NCBI RefSeq assembly: GCF_024166365.1
Contig: NC_064844.1
Location: 434,001 to 498,000, forward strand
Source of the DNA: Elephas maximus indicus
Taxonomy: Eukaryota; Chordata; Mammalia; Proboscidea; Elephantidae
Length of the DNA stretch: 64,000 nucleotides
Direction: 5' to 3'
Position numbers and translations under genes: made by a program. This document shows positions 44,385-55,600 of the stretch, one piece after another. The notes beneath the pieces were generated by a model. It was not told the DNA's origin. It was given only the letters and a program-made list of their open reading frames with translations, and searched no databases. The first letter of the stretch is position 1. Each line of letters opens with the position of its first letter.

Positions 44385-45020
44385 AAAGCCAAACCCATTG
44401 CCATTCCAACTCATACTGACCCTAAGGACAGAGTAGAACTTCCCCATAGGGTTTCTAAGGAGCAGCTGGTGGATTCAAACTACCACCTTTTGGTTAGCAG
44501 CTATAACAGAAATACAAGTGGATGGCTTTAACAAAGAGAAGTTTATTCTCTCACAGTCTAGTAGGTTACAAGTCCAAAGTCAGGATGTCAGCTCCAGGGG
44601 AAGGCTTTCTCTCGGCCTTGAGGGAAGATTCCTTGTCATCATTCTTACCCTGGTCAAGGAGCTCCTCAGGTGCAGGGACCCCAGGTCCAAAGGACATGCT
44701 CTGCTCCTGGTGCTACATTCTGGGTGGTATGAGGTCCCCAACTCTGCTTGCTTTCCTTTTCATCTCTTGAGAGAGAAAAGGCTGGTGCAGGCCACACCCC
44801 AGGGAAACTCCCTTTACCTTGGATCAGGGAGGTCACCTGAGTAAGGGTGGTGTTACAGTCCCAGCCTCATCCTCTCAGTATAAAATTACAATCACAAAAT
44901 GGAGGACAACCACACAATACTGGGAATCATGGCCTAACCAGATTGACACACATTTTTGGGGGCACCCAGTTCAATCTATGACAGTAGCCAAGCAGCCACC
45001 ACACTGCTAGGACTCTATAC
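44385..45020 (-). mobile_element. AfroSINE (-) split by a MaLR-like LTR
   Basis: The SINE's left part is 44,385-44,501 and the remainder (TAGCCAAGCAGCCACCACACT) is 44,984-45,020. Between them the LTR (44,502-44,983) lacks its first roughly 22 bp and ends CAATCTATGACA. Confidence 0.7.
44502..44983 (+). mobile_element. Solo LTR, MaLR/MLT1-like, 5' end clipped, nested in a SINE
   Basis: It begins TATAACAGAAATAC (internal to the LTR consensus) and ends TTCAATCTATGACA. It is the same family as 2,284. Confidence 0.75.
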
Positions 45021-45039
45021 AACACAGGTGTGCCTCAGC

Positions 45040-45930
45040 TCTCAAAGTGACATCTTTGCTTTTTAACGCTTTAAAGACAGCAGATTTGCCCAATGCAATA
45101 CGTCTTTTGATTTCTTGACTGCTGCTTCCATGGGCATTGATTTTGGATCCAGGTGAAATGAAATCCCTAACTATGTCAGTCTTTTCTCCATTTATCAGTG
45201 ATGCTGCATTTTAGTCCAGTTGTGAGGGTTTTGGTTTCTTTATGTTGAGATCTAATCCATACTGAAGGCTGTAGTCTTTGACATTGTTTATATTATTATA
45301 GTATGCTGTTCTATATGCAGTAAGCTGGGGTGATTTAGGGCTCACCTTGTTTGTTTCGTTTCCTTCAGTGATCACAGTCCTGTGCTGCTTTTCCTCCAGT
45401 GTCTGAAAGCAGTTTCATACATACTGTCTGGGTGTCTAGTTGTTGATGGTAGGAAGGCAATTCCTATAGCAGTTAATCCTGCTTCAATTTTTGCATTACT
45501 ATACACTAGCATAATTAGAAGAAAAATTGGTAGTTGAAAAATATCACCTTGGTTATAAAAATGATGGTGGAGATCATGTGACAGAATTTTGCAAGACCAA
45601 CAACTTATTCATTGCAGATACCTTTTTTCAACAACATAAACAGCGACTATACACATGGACCTCACCAGATGGAATACACAGGAATCAAATCAACTATATC
45701 TGTGGAAAGAGACAATGGAAAAGCTCAATATCGTCAAATCAGAACAAGGCCAGGGGATGACTGCGGAACAGACCATCAATTGCTCATATGCAAGTTCAAG
45801 TTGAAGCTGAAAAAAAAAACTGAAACAAGTCCACGAGAGCCAAAGTATGACCTTGAGTATATTCCACCTGAATTTAGAGACCATCTCTAGATTGGATGTG
45901 TTGAACACTAATGACCGAAGACCAGACGAT
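45040..45930. mobile_element. RTE LINE pieces in opposite orientation
   Basis: 45,040-45,300 is RTE 3'-region sequence on the minus strand. 45,460-45,930 is endonuclease-region sequence on the plus strand (TFFQQHKQRLYTWTSPDGIH). About 160 bp of other sequence separates them. Confidence 0.75.
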
Positions 45931-46093
45931 TTGTAGAATGACACATGGTGTCAGGAGTAGTTCAAATTCCCACCAGTCAGATTGGACAGACCTCATAATA
46001 CACACGGAATCAGTAGAGCTTTCAGTCCTGCCTTAGTTGTGAGGGTAAATTAGCTGTAAAAACTGCTCTGGACTCATCCTAACGAAAGATACT

Positions 46094-46585
46094 TGTCTTA
46101 GTCGTCTAGTGCTGCTGTAACAGAAATACCACAAGTGGATGGCTTCAACAAAGAGAAGTTTATTCTGTCACAATCCAGGAGGCTAGAAGTCTGAATTTAG
46201 GGCACCAGCTCCAGGGAGAGGCTTTCTCTGTCAGCTCTGGAGGAAGGTCTTTGTCACCAGTCTTCCCTTGGTCTGGGAGCATCTTCAGCCCAGGGTCATC
46301 AGGTCCAAAGGATGCACTCTTCCCAGCACTGCTTTCATGGTGGTATGAGGTCCTCATGTCTCTTCCTTCTCTCATATCTCAAAAGAGACTGGCCTAAGAC
46401 ACTGATCTTGTAGATCTCATTAGTATAACTGCCACTTGATCCATCTCATTACATCATAGTGATAGGATTTACAACACATAGGAAAATCACATCAGATGAG
46501 AAAATGGTAGACAATCATACAGTATTGGGAATCATGACCCAGCCAAGTTGACAGATATTTTGGGGGGACAATTCAATCCATGGCA
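46094..46585 (+). mobile_element. Solo LTR, MaLR/MLT1-like
   Basis: It starts TGTCTTAGTCGTCTAGTGCT and ends CAATCCATGGCA. Flanks ATACT/ATGCT are a probable 5-bp duplication with one change. Confidence 0.8.
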
Positions 46586-46589
46586 ATGC

Positions 46590-47060
46590 TTTAAAGGATC
46601 AAACTGATCCCAAATAATTCATCTGTCAGAACAAAGCTTAACATTCTTAAAAGTAGTACAATAAAATCGAGCACTCAACAATGTAAAATAATGTCTGGCA
46701 TCCAACCAAAAATTATCAGGCATGCAAAAAAGGAGGGAAATGTGACCCATAGTGGAGAAACATCAACGGAAACAGATGCAAAATGACTAAGATGATGGAA
46801 TTAGCAGGCAAAGACCTTAAATCAGTTTTTATAAATCATATATATGCTCAAGGATGTAAAGGAAAACATGAACTTGATGGAGAAATGGAAGATATGAAGA
46901 AAGTCCTAAATCTAGAAATGAAAAATGCAGTATCTAAAACAAAATACTCTGGATCAGATTAATAGATTGTACATTGCCAAAAAACAAAACAACAAAAAGT
47001 GAATTTGAAGACGTAGCATTGGAAACTATCCAAAATAAAGCACAGAGAGAAATGCAATTC
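46590..47060 (+). mobile_element. Old L1 fragment (+)
   Basis: ACTAAGATGATGGAATTAGC and GGAGAAATGGAAGATATGAA match a mammalian L1 ORF1/5' region pattern. It is highly diverged. Confidence 0.55.
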
Positions 47061-47374
47061 ACTTTGTAAATTATGTATTCAGCAACCTTGCTAAACTCTT
47101 ATCTAATAATTTACATCTAACTTAAAAAAAAACATTTCTGTCAATCAAAAACATTCAGATTGGAAGATATGAGCTGCCTAATGACATTTTTCAACAGATG
47201 GCTTATTTTTTTTATTGTGATATATGTAACAAAACATTTGCCATTTTCAACATTCTTCATATGTACATTCACATTATGTTTATTGTTTTCCCACCACCAC
47301 TAACTCCAAATTTTCCCACCACCCTCTACAGTAGCTCAGTGTCCTTTTCCCCTCCCTCTTGCCTGCCCCGGTAG

Positions 47375-47525
47375 AAACAAAGCATTGCTGTCGAGTTGAT
47401 TTCTACTCATAGCGACTCCATGGGACGGAGTAGAGCTGCCCCATAGGGTTTCCAAGGAGCGACTGGTAGATGCAAACCTTCTGGTTAGCCCCTGAAGCAC
47501 TTAACCACTGCACCACCAGAGCTCC
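47375..47525 (-). mobile_element. AfroSINE (-)
   Basis: TTGCTGTCGAGTTGATTTCT, GGGACGGAGTAGAGCTGCCC and CTTAACCACTGCACCACCAG AGCTCC. Confidence 0.88.
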
Positions 47526-48093
47526 TAATTTAGAATGTTCCTGGTAAATTGAAACTTTCCTTGTCGTCTAGATACATGTCTTCCACACTGATTCGTTGGT
47601 TTTGTATAATTTTCCATTTGCACTGCTTTACCATCAAGACTTGTCTTGCTGCACGTGACTAACTGGAAGTCCCTAACCTGGTCACTGGGTAAGTCCATAC
47701 CGAATGGGCTTCCAGCTTCTGCACAGAACAGAGCCAACATTTGTCCCCGTACCAAGCGAATGCTCTCCAAAACCAACTGCTGCCTGAAGCAAGTGGGGAG
47801 AGGGATTTTGCAGGTGCTCACACTCCGGACAGGCAGCCAAGGAAGGCTTGGTACGAAGGGTTCAGTCCTCGGAAACGGGTTCGAGACCAAGCGCCCTGCA
47901 CAACCGAGGAAATGCCAGAGCTCCAAGGCGCTGACAGCCGTTTAGGGCCGGTGATAGAGGAGGCTAAAGAATGGGGCTGGGAAGTAGGGGCTTGGGTAGC
48001 GGGTGGCTGAGGCTCTGCCAGGCCCCAATGTGGAGGGCACGGCCTTTTACAGCCTCGTGGCGCACAGGGAAGTCGCTGCTTGACGCACACCAA
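47526..48093. other. FAM161A upstream region: no gene seen
   Basis: Mixed GC content. Short frames on both strands show no known domain. The VNTR blocks follow. Confidence 0.5.
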
Positions 48094-48300
48094 CCCGGGT
48101 GGGAGGAGTTGGGTGGGTTGGGTTGTCAGGTGGGTGGGGTTGTCGGGTGGGAGGAGTTGTTGAGTGTGGGAGGTGTTGTCGGGTGGGAGGAGTTGGGTGG
48201 GTTGGGTTGTCAGGTGGGTGGGGTTGTCGAGTGGGAGGAGGGGTTGGGTGGGTGGGGTTGCCGGGTGGGTGGGGTTGTCGGGTGGGAGGAGTTGTCGGGT
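48094..48300 (+). repeat. G-rich tandem block (GGGTGGG(A/T)GGAGTTG units), G-quadruplex-prone
   Basis: Irregular units of 20-40 bp built from GTTGTCGGGTGGG, GGAGTTGGGTGGGTTGGG and GGTGGGGTTGTC. Several windows fit G3N1-7 x4, for example 48,097-48,117. The block joins the 52/58-bp VNTR downstream. Confidence 0.85.
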
Positions 48301-48830
48301 GTGTGAGCAGACGGGGTGTGTGTGTAGTCGCTGCCGGGCACCCGCGCCTGTCGGGTGTGTGAGGAGACGGGGTGTGTGTGTGTGGTCGCTGCCGGGCACC
48401 CGCGCCTGTCGGGTGTGAGGAGACGGGGTGTGTGTGGTCGCTGCCGGGCACCCGCGCCTGTCGGGTGTGTGAGGAGACGGGGTGTGTGTGTGTGGTCGCT
48501 GCCGGGCACCCGCGCCTGTCGGGTGTGAGGAGACGGGGTGTGTGTGGTCGCTGCCGGGCACCCGCGCCTGTCGGGTGTGTGAGGAGACGGGGTGTGTGTG
48601 TGTGTGGTCTCTGCCGGGCACCCGCGCCTTCAGCCCCGCGGGAGCTCGGCGGCTGGGTGGCGTTGTCGGGTGTGTGAGGAGACGGGGTGTGTGTGTGTGT
48701 GGTCGCTGCCGGGCACCCGCCCCTTCAGCCCCGCCTGAGCTCGGCGGCTGGGTGGCGTTGTCGGGTGTGGGTGCAGACGGGGTGTGTGTGTGTGGTCGCT
48801 GCCGGGCACCCGCCCCTTCAACCCCGCGGG
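48301..48830 (+). repeat. VNTR with alternating 58/52-bp units upstream of FAM161A
   Basis: The core CTGCCGGGCACCCGC occurs at 48,331, 48,389, 48,441, 48,499, 48,551, 48,611, 48,706 and 48,799. Spacings are 58, 52, 58, 52, 60, 95 and 93 bp. The 58+52 pair repeats as a 110-bp higher-order unit. The last two units are longer, with an inserted TTCAGCCCCGC...GAGCTCGGCGGCTGGG segment. Each unit has a (GT)n run of varying length. Confidence 0.9.
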
Positions 48831-49391
48831 AGCTCACCGGCTGACGGCGGGCTCGCACAGCCACCATGCCTGTCACTCGTTGGTGGGCGGGCCAGGCACC
48901 GCCCACACTAGGCTTTTATTGGTCACTCATGAGCGGGCCAGCTAGCGGCCTCCTTCTGATTGGCCAGCTGCTGGTAGCGGTCAAGTCAATCAGAAGAGGA
49001 CTTACGGCGCTCGTTGGGCTCCTCCGGCTCCCGGCGGAGCTGCGTGAGGTAGCCGCGGGGCCGACCTGGCTACCGTTCCGAAACAGCGGCCCTGCTCTAC
49101 TCCTGCACCGCTGTCATCCCCTCCTAACACATTATTTCAATTAATAACAATAAAAATGCGCTGTTTCTTCACAAAACGAGTTGCTTCGCTAGCAGGATGC
49201 GAGCAGTGTGCATTCAAGCGGCGAGACGCCCGGAGGGGAGGCGGCGGCCTGTTCCTCCCGCTGACCTTCTGACCCGCTCAGCAGAACCAGCACCTACTCT
49301 CGCCGGCAGGCGGCGCGCCCGCGTCTCCCGGCGCGCGGCTGCTTTCCGTGAATTCTGGCCCCCCGCGGCCCCCGTAGCGTCTCTGATTACC

Positions 49392-49405
49392 GCGCCCCTG
49401 GTAAC
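49392..49405 (+). promoter_or_regulatory. FAM161A: Candidate RFX X-box in the FAM161A promoter
   Basis: GCGCCCCTGGTAAC has a perfect right half-site (GGTAAC) and a partial left half-site, about 95 bp before the ATG. RFX factors drive ciliary genes, which fits FAM161A, but the left half is imperfect. Confidence 0.35.
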
Positions 49406-49497
49406 CGCCTGCCGCGAGCGAGCCGCCGGGGGCCGGGGGCCACACCAGCTTCCCCGTCCCGGGCCGGCGCGGGCGCTGAGGCCTTGGCGGGGCGGCG

Positions 49498-49680
49498 ATG
49501 GACGCCTCGCATGAAGCGGCGGGGCTGGCGGCCTCCAGCCACCAAACCCCGATAAACCCCAACAGCGGGGTGCGGGTCGCCCGGTACAGAAGGGAAGACC
49601 TCATAGAGGCCCTGGCGGCGGCGGCGGCGGCCTTGGAGGAGGCGGAGCAGGAGAAGACGGTGCCGTCGGCGCGGGCGTCG
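49498..49680 (+). CDS. FAM161A: FAM161A coding exon 1 (residues 1-61)
   Basis: The ATG at 49,498 lies in a CpG island and the donor is TCG then GTACTG. It contains VARYRREDLIEAL followed by a GCG/GCC-coded Ala run and a Glu-rich helix. This part is less conserved than exons 2-3. Confidence 0.9.
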
Positions 49681-52600
49681 GTACTGCGGGCTGGGTGCAG
49701 GGCGGGACGTGGGCTGGGTGCGGGCTGGGTGCGGGGCGGGACACGGGCTGGGGGCGAGGAAGGTGCGGGGCGGGACGCGGGCTCGGTGTGGGGCTGGACG
49801 CTGGCTGGCTGCGAGGAAGGTGCGGAGCGAGACGCTGGCTGGGTGCGGGCTCGGGCTGGTGTGGGTCCCCTTCCAGCTTAGGGACAGGCTGGGAAATGCG
49901 CTCCCCTGTCTAGATCTTCCTGGAAGGTAATTCTCTGCCCAGTGATCCTGGCCCACAACCTTCTCTCAGCCCCCACGAAAAACACCCAAAACCGAGGCTT
50001 CCAAAAAGTCTTTTAATTTTCACCAAAGAGGTTGCAGTAAAAGTTTCTAGAAATTATTTCTAGAAAGAGCAAAGCACAGAACTTTCCTCCTTATGCTTTG
50101 GTGTTCCTTGGGAACGGATACAGTATTTCCTTTAAAAAAAAGAATTTGAAACCTGTGTTAGTCATTTAGTGCTGCTGTAATAGAAATACCACAAGTGGAT
50201 GGCTTTAACAAAGAGTTTATTCTCTCACAGTCCAGTAGGGTAGAAGGTCCTTGTCCTCAGTCTCCCCATGGTCGGGGAACTTCTCAGGCGCAGGGACCTG
50301 GTGTCCAAAAGAGGCGCTCTGCTGGTGCTGCTTTCTTGGTGGTATGAGGTCCCCAACTCTCTGCTTGCTTCTCTTTTCTCTTGAGAGATAAAAGGTGGTG
50401 CAGGCCCCACCCCAGGGGAACTCCCTTTACATTAGATCAGGGATGTGACTTGGTAAGGGTGTTACAATCCCACTCTAATCTTTTTAACATAATATTATAA
50501 TCACAAAATGGAGGAGCACCACAGAATACTGGGAGTCATGGCCTAACCAAGTTGATACATACGTTTTGGGGGGAACATAATTCAATCCGTGACACTGATC
50601 TCCTCCCATGAAATTGAGTTGATGACCCATGAAAACTTAAGTGAATCAGCTAAGCTCTCAAGTGTGTTTGGTGGATCTTAAACACACTACTTTAGAGGCA
50701 GGAGTTTAAATCATCAAGAATTTAGTGGATAGACCAGACACAGATATAGATAAGACCAGAGAAATAAATTACTGAGGTGCCAGTGTTTCCTAAATGGCCT
50801 TCTGGATGGAGCAAGACAGCCTTTTCACTGATCAGTTTTCACTGTCACATGTGTCATGGACACCTGTCCACCAGGTGGAGGGCAGAGTCTGCCATCTGCT
50901 CTCTTCACTTAAAAGATGAGAACCTTGCAGATATAAAACTCTCCACCAGATAAATCCTTTTAATACTATATGTCTAAAGCTTCTCACACAAAAAACATTT
51001 TGGTGTAGGGCTGTTAGAAATCACTGGATACTTGGAATTCTGATGTCTTTACACTACAGCTGTTAATAAGAAATCTGTAGCAGCACCTTTTATGTTCAGT
51101 ATTTCACCAACAGACATAAACTGCTTGAGGCTGTCCAGAGTTGGGCAGATCGAGACCCAGCACAGGATCAGAACACTAGGACCATATTTGCTCATGATAA
51201 AGCTTCCAGTCAACACAAGTTGCAGTAGGCAAGCAAGGGAATAGAGGAAGAAGACTAAATGGAGGACAAAGCTTTGGAGTTCTGGATTAGAGTTTGGGCT
51301 CTATCTCTTGCTAGATGATGCTAGGACTTAACTTCCTTAAGTCTCAGTTGCCTTATCTGTAAAAAGGACTAGTGTAATAATTCTCTCTCTCTCCTGTCTC
51401 AGTGACTGAGAACCAAATGAGAGAATGTGTGTCATATCTAAAGACATGCTTATATAAATTGGCAATCATAATAGCAACTACCCATGGGACTGTCATTGCA
51501 GTGACTCACCCAAAGATGAAATTTTGTTTTGGCTTTCTGTGGTAGAGGAGCTAGTCATTTCTCTGGCTGCACTTATACTTCCAGAGTGTCCTGATAAACT
51601 GTAAATTTGTATTAGAAACTGTTATTACCTTTGGAGAGTGGAGAGATTAGCTTACATGGTTCTGAAAGGGCAGGATCCAAAAAAAAAAAAAAAAAGGAAG
51701 AAAAAAGAAGCTAACTTTTATAAGTTTGATACTGTTCCAGGATTGTCACACAGGAAAGGTCCAGAAGCACACCTGGGTGGCCTGCCTCACTGGGCCTGAT
51801 AAGCCAGGTGATGCTGGGGGCAGGGGAAGACGGAAAAGGCAGGAGGAGTGCAGGAACCAGGCTTTGTCCCTTTACAGTTTGGCTTGGGTCTCTAACTTGA
51901 TTTTTAAAGGTTAATATGTCTCAACTTTGTCATCTATAAAATGTATTAAACCCAGATAGCATACCCACCACACAAGATTGTTTATAGAACCAGCTGTCAT
52001 AGTAGGCCTCTTTCAGCCATTTGGTTTTGCCAGAACCCCACCTTGCAGGACTCTTTTCCCCTTTGGGCACTGAATTCAGTGCTCCCTGAATCCAGCCTCA
52101 TCAGAGTGAGGGGAAGGAGAGATGCGTCAGTTCCTGGGCCCTGTGATGTGATGTGACATAGCTTGGACATGTTGCCAGGAGGGATCGGTCCCTGGAGAAG
52201 GACATCATGCTTGGTAAAGTACAGGGTCAGTGGAAAAGAGGAAGACCCTCAATGAGGTGGATTGACACTGTGGCTGCAACAATGGGCTCAAGCATAACAA
52301 CGATTGTAAGGATGGTGCAGGACCAGGCAGTGTTTCATTCTGTTGTGCATGGGGTCAGTATGAGTTAGAACTGATTCGATGGCACCCAACAACAACAATA
52401 ACATAATGTGATGGATGAAGCCATGGCTAGAGCAGCATTGTGTATGTAAACATGGGATGGGGGTGGGGGGAGCTGGTGTCTGACCTCTAACTTCACAAGA
52501 GGGAGGGAGAATCAAGATCAGCAACCCAAGGCTGATTCCTGTGAGGCTGAGGTCAGATGTGCTTCCTCCTCCCCTTCCCCTTTTTACCAATTATGGCACC

Positions 52601-55600
52601 AGCGGCCCCTTCCATGGCACTCTCTACTTCCCTGCTAGGGTCAATACTTTGTTGCAGTGGCCATGCAGAACTCACAGACAATACTCATGATTATGGGGTT
52701 TATTAGGGAAGTGACAGGTTACAGTTCCGGCTCAGGAACACTCAGGGTACAGTTCTTCCATCACGTCGGCCTCTTCTCAGCCATGCCTGCAGGCATGACT
52801 CTCTGGCCCTCAGCCTCTTGGCATCTCAGCCCAGCCTCTGCCCTGCTCAGGCAAGTGTTACAAAGCTCTTTTAGCTTCCCAATAAGTGCCCAAAGGCACC
52901 CCACTCCACCAATAAGCCTCGTGTCCAAAAGCACTCAGCTTCAGTGCAGCCGTCTTGCTCCAGTCTCCTGATTTCTGCTGTCTCTTCCTGTCTTCCTTGT
53001 TATAGCCTCCTGGATCTAGGAGGTTCTCAGCACAGGTCCCAGGTCCAAAGGACATGCTGCACTCCTGGCTCTTCTTTTTCCTGGTGTTGAGATCTACTCG
53101 TCTCTCGGATGGCTCATTTTAAGCCTAGCAGGTTGACAAAACCAACCAATTCCCTCCTTAGGGTTCCATACACATTATTTACATGGTCCCACCCCCACAA
53201 GGTGCCATGCACCTTATTTACATTATTAGCAAGCTATCTAATCCCCTTGGTGGGCCACAAGGATCTCATTTGCATAGTCCCACCCAGTGAAGAGATTAAG
53301 GATTGGAAAAAAGTCAACAGGATGAGGTAAGAGAGGAGAGTGGGAGGAGCCAAGGTTGGAGAAGTGATCATGCAGGGCCTTGTAGACCAAGGAAAGGGGC
53401 TTGGATTTTATTCTGGGTGCAGCAGGAGGTCGTTGAAGCTTTTAGGAGATAGGCCATGTTCCTGTTTACAGTTTTAGCGATCTCTGGTGGCTTTGTGGAG
53501 AATGGTTCGAGGGTTTGATGAAGTGGAAAGAAGACAGTTGGTTTGGAGACTGCTGGAGTAATTCAGGTGCGAAAAGACACGAAGACATGGCGAGAAGTGG
53601 ACAGATTTCTCTAGGATGGACAGGACTTACTATTGCTTTGGGTGTGAGGGTCCGGGAAGAAGGAGGAATCCAGAATGCCTCTTCCCAGGTTTCTAGTTTG
53701 AGCAGCTGCGTGGAAGGTGATGCCATTTACTGAATGGGGAGGCGGGAGCTATAGGGTGGCTGTGAGTGAGAACTGACTCTACTACACCTAACAACACAAC
53801 AATGGTATGGAAGGTGATGCCGTTTACTGAATGGAGAGGCTGGGGCTACAAGGTGGCTGTGAGTCAGAACTGACTTGACTATATCTAAATACAACAACAA
53901 TATGGAAGGTGATGCCATTTACTGAATGGGGAGGTGGGAGCTATAGGGTAGCTGTGAGTCAGAACTGACTCAAGTACACCTAACAACACAACAACAGTGT
54001 GGAAGGTGATGCCGTTTACTGAATGGAGAGGCGGGAGCTACAAGGTGGCTGTAAGTGAGAACTGACTCGAGTACACCTAACAACACAACAATGGTATGGA
54101 AGGTGATGCCGTTTACTGAATGGGGAGGCTGGGGCTACAGGTGGCTGTGAGTCAGAACTGACTGGACTATACCTAACAATACAACAATATGGAAGGTCAT
54201 GCCATTTACTGAGGTGGGAGCTATAGGGTGACTGTGAGTCAGAACTGACTCGACTACACCTAACAACACAAGAACAATATGGAAGGTGATGCCGTTTACT
54301 GAATGGAGAGGCTGGGGCTACAAAGTGGCTGTGAGTAAGAACTGACTCAACTACACCTAACAACACAACAACAGTATAGAAGGTGATGCCGTTTACTGAA
54401 TGGGGAGGCGGGAGCTACAAGGTGGCTGTGAGTGAGAACTGACTCTACTATATACCTAACAACACCACAACGGTATGGAAGGTGATGCCGTTTACTGAAT
54501 GGGGAGGCTGGGGCTACAGGTGGCTGTGAGTCAGAACTGACTCGACTATACCTAACAACACAAGAACAATATGGAAGGTGATGCTGTTTACTGAATGGGG
54601 AGGCGGGAGCTATAGGGTGGCTGTGAGTCAGAACTGACTCTACTACACCTAACAACACAGCAACGGTATGGAACGTGATGCCGTTTACTGAATGGAGAGG
54701 CTGGGGCTACAAAGTGGCTGTGAGTGAGAACTGACTCGAGTACACCTAACAATACAACAACAGTATGGAAGGTGATGCCGTTTACTGAATGGGGAGGCGG
54801 GAGCTACAAGGTGGCTGTGAGTGAGAACTAACTCTACTACACCTAACAACACAACAACGGTATGGAAGGTGATGCCGTTTACTGAATGGGGAGGCTGGGG
54901 CTATAGGGTAGCTGTCAGTTAGCACTGACTCGAGTACACCTAACAACACAACAACGGTATGGAAGGTGATGCCGTTTACTGAATGGGGAGGCAGGAGCTA
55001 TACAGTGTCTGTGAGTCAGAACTGACTGGACTACACCTAACAACACAACAACAGTATGGAAGGTGATGCCGTTTACTGAATGGGGAGGCAGGAGCTATAG
55101 GGTGGCTGTGAGTCAGAACTGACTCTACTACACCGAACAACACAAGAACAATATGGAAGGTGATGCTGTTTACTGAATGGGGAGGCTGGGGCTATAGGGT
55201 AGCTGTCAGTTAGAACTGACTCGAGTACACCTAACAACACAATAATATGGAAGGCGATGCTGTTTACTGAATGGGGAGGCTGGGGCTATAGGGTGGCTTT
55301 GAGTCAGAACTGACTCTACTACACCTAACAATACAACAATATGGAAGGTGATGGTGTTTATTGAATGGGGAGGCAGGAGCTATAGGGTGGCTGTGAATCA
55401 GAACTGACTCTACTACACCTAACAACACAACAATATGGAAGGTGATGCTGTTTACTGAATGGGGAGGCTGGGGCTCTAGGGTGGCTATGGGTCTGAATCA
55501 ACTTGGTGGCAACAGGTTTGGGTTTTTTGTTTTTTTTGTTTTTTTTGGCTTTTAGGGGAGGAATAGGTTTGGGGAGGGAGGAATCAAGGTTTCATTTTTG

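Larger units (their letters stand above)
48850..49880. promoter_or_regulatory. FAM161A: CpG island / FAM161A promoter
   Basis: This is a GC-rich region with two ATTGG (inverted CCAAT) boxes at about 48,917 and 48,957, GC boxes and no TATA. It extends through exon 1 into a G-rich start of intron 1. The 5' UTR and start site lie within it. Confidence 0.7.

Noticed and set aside
47818-48906. 362-codon open frame on the minus strand upstream of FAM161A (His/Thr/Pro-rich)
   Set aside because: It runs through the VNTR and G-rich block. The minus strand there is CA/C-rich with few stop codons, several overlapping frames are open too, and no domain or splice context supports a protein.
53711-55500. 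Regular array that might suggest a CRISPR or a gene with repeated domain
   Set aside because: The units are 96 bp tandem copies with no distinct spacers, in a mammalian intron, and short frames are broken between copies. It is a minisatellite.
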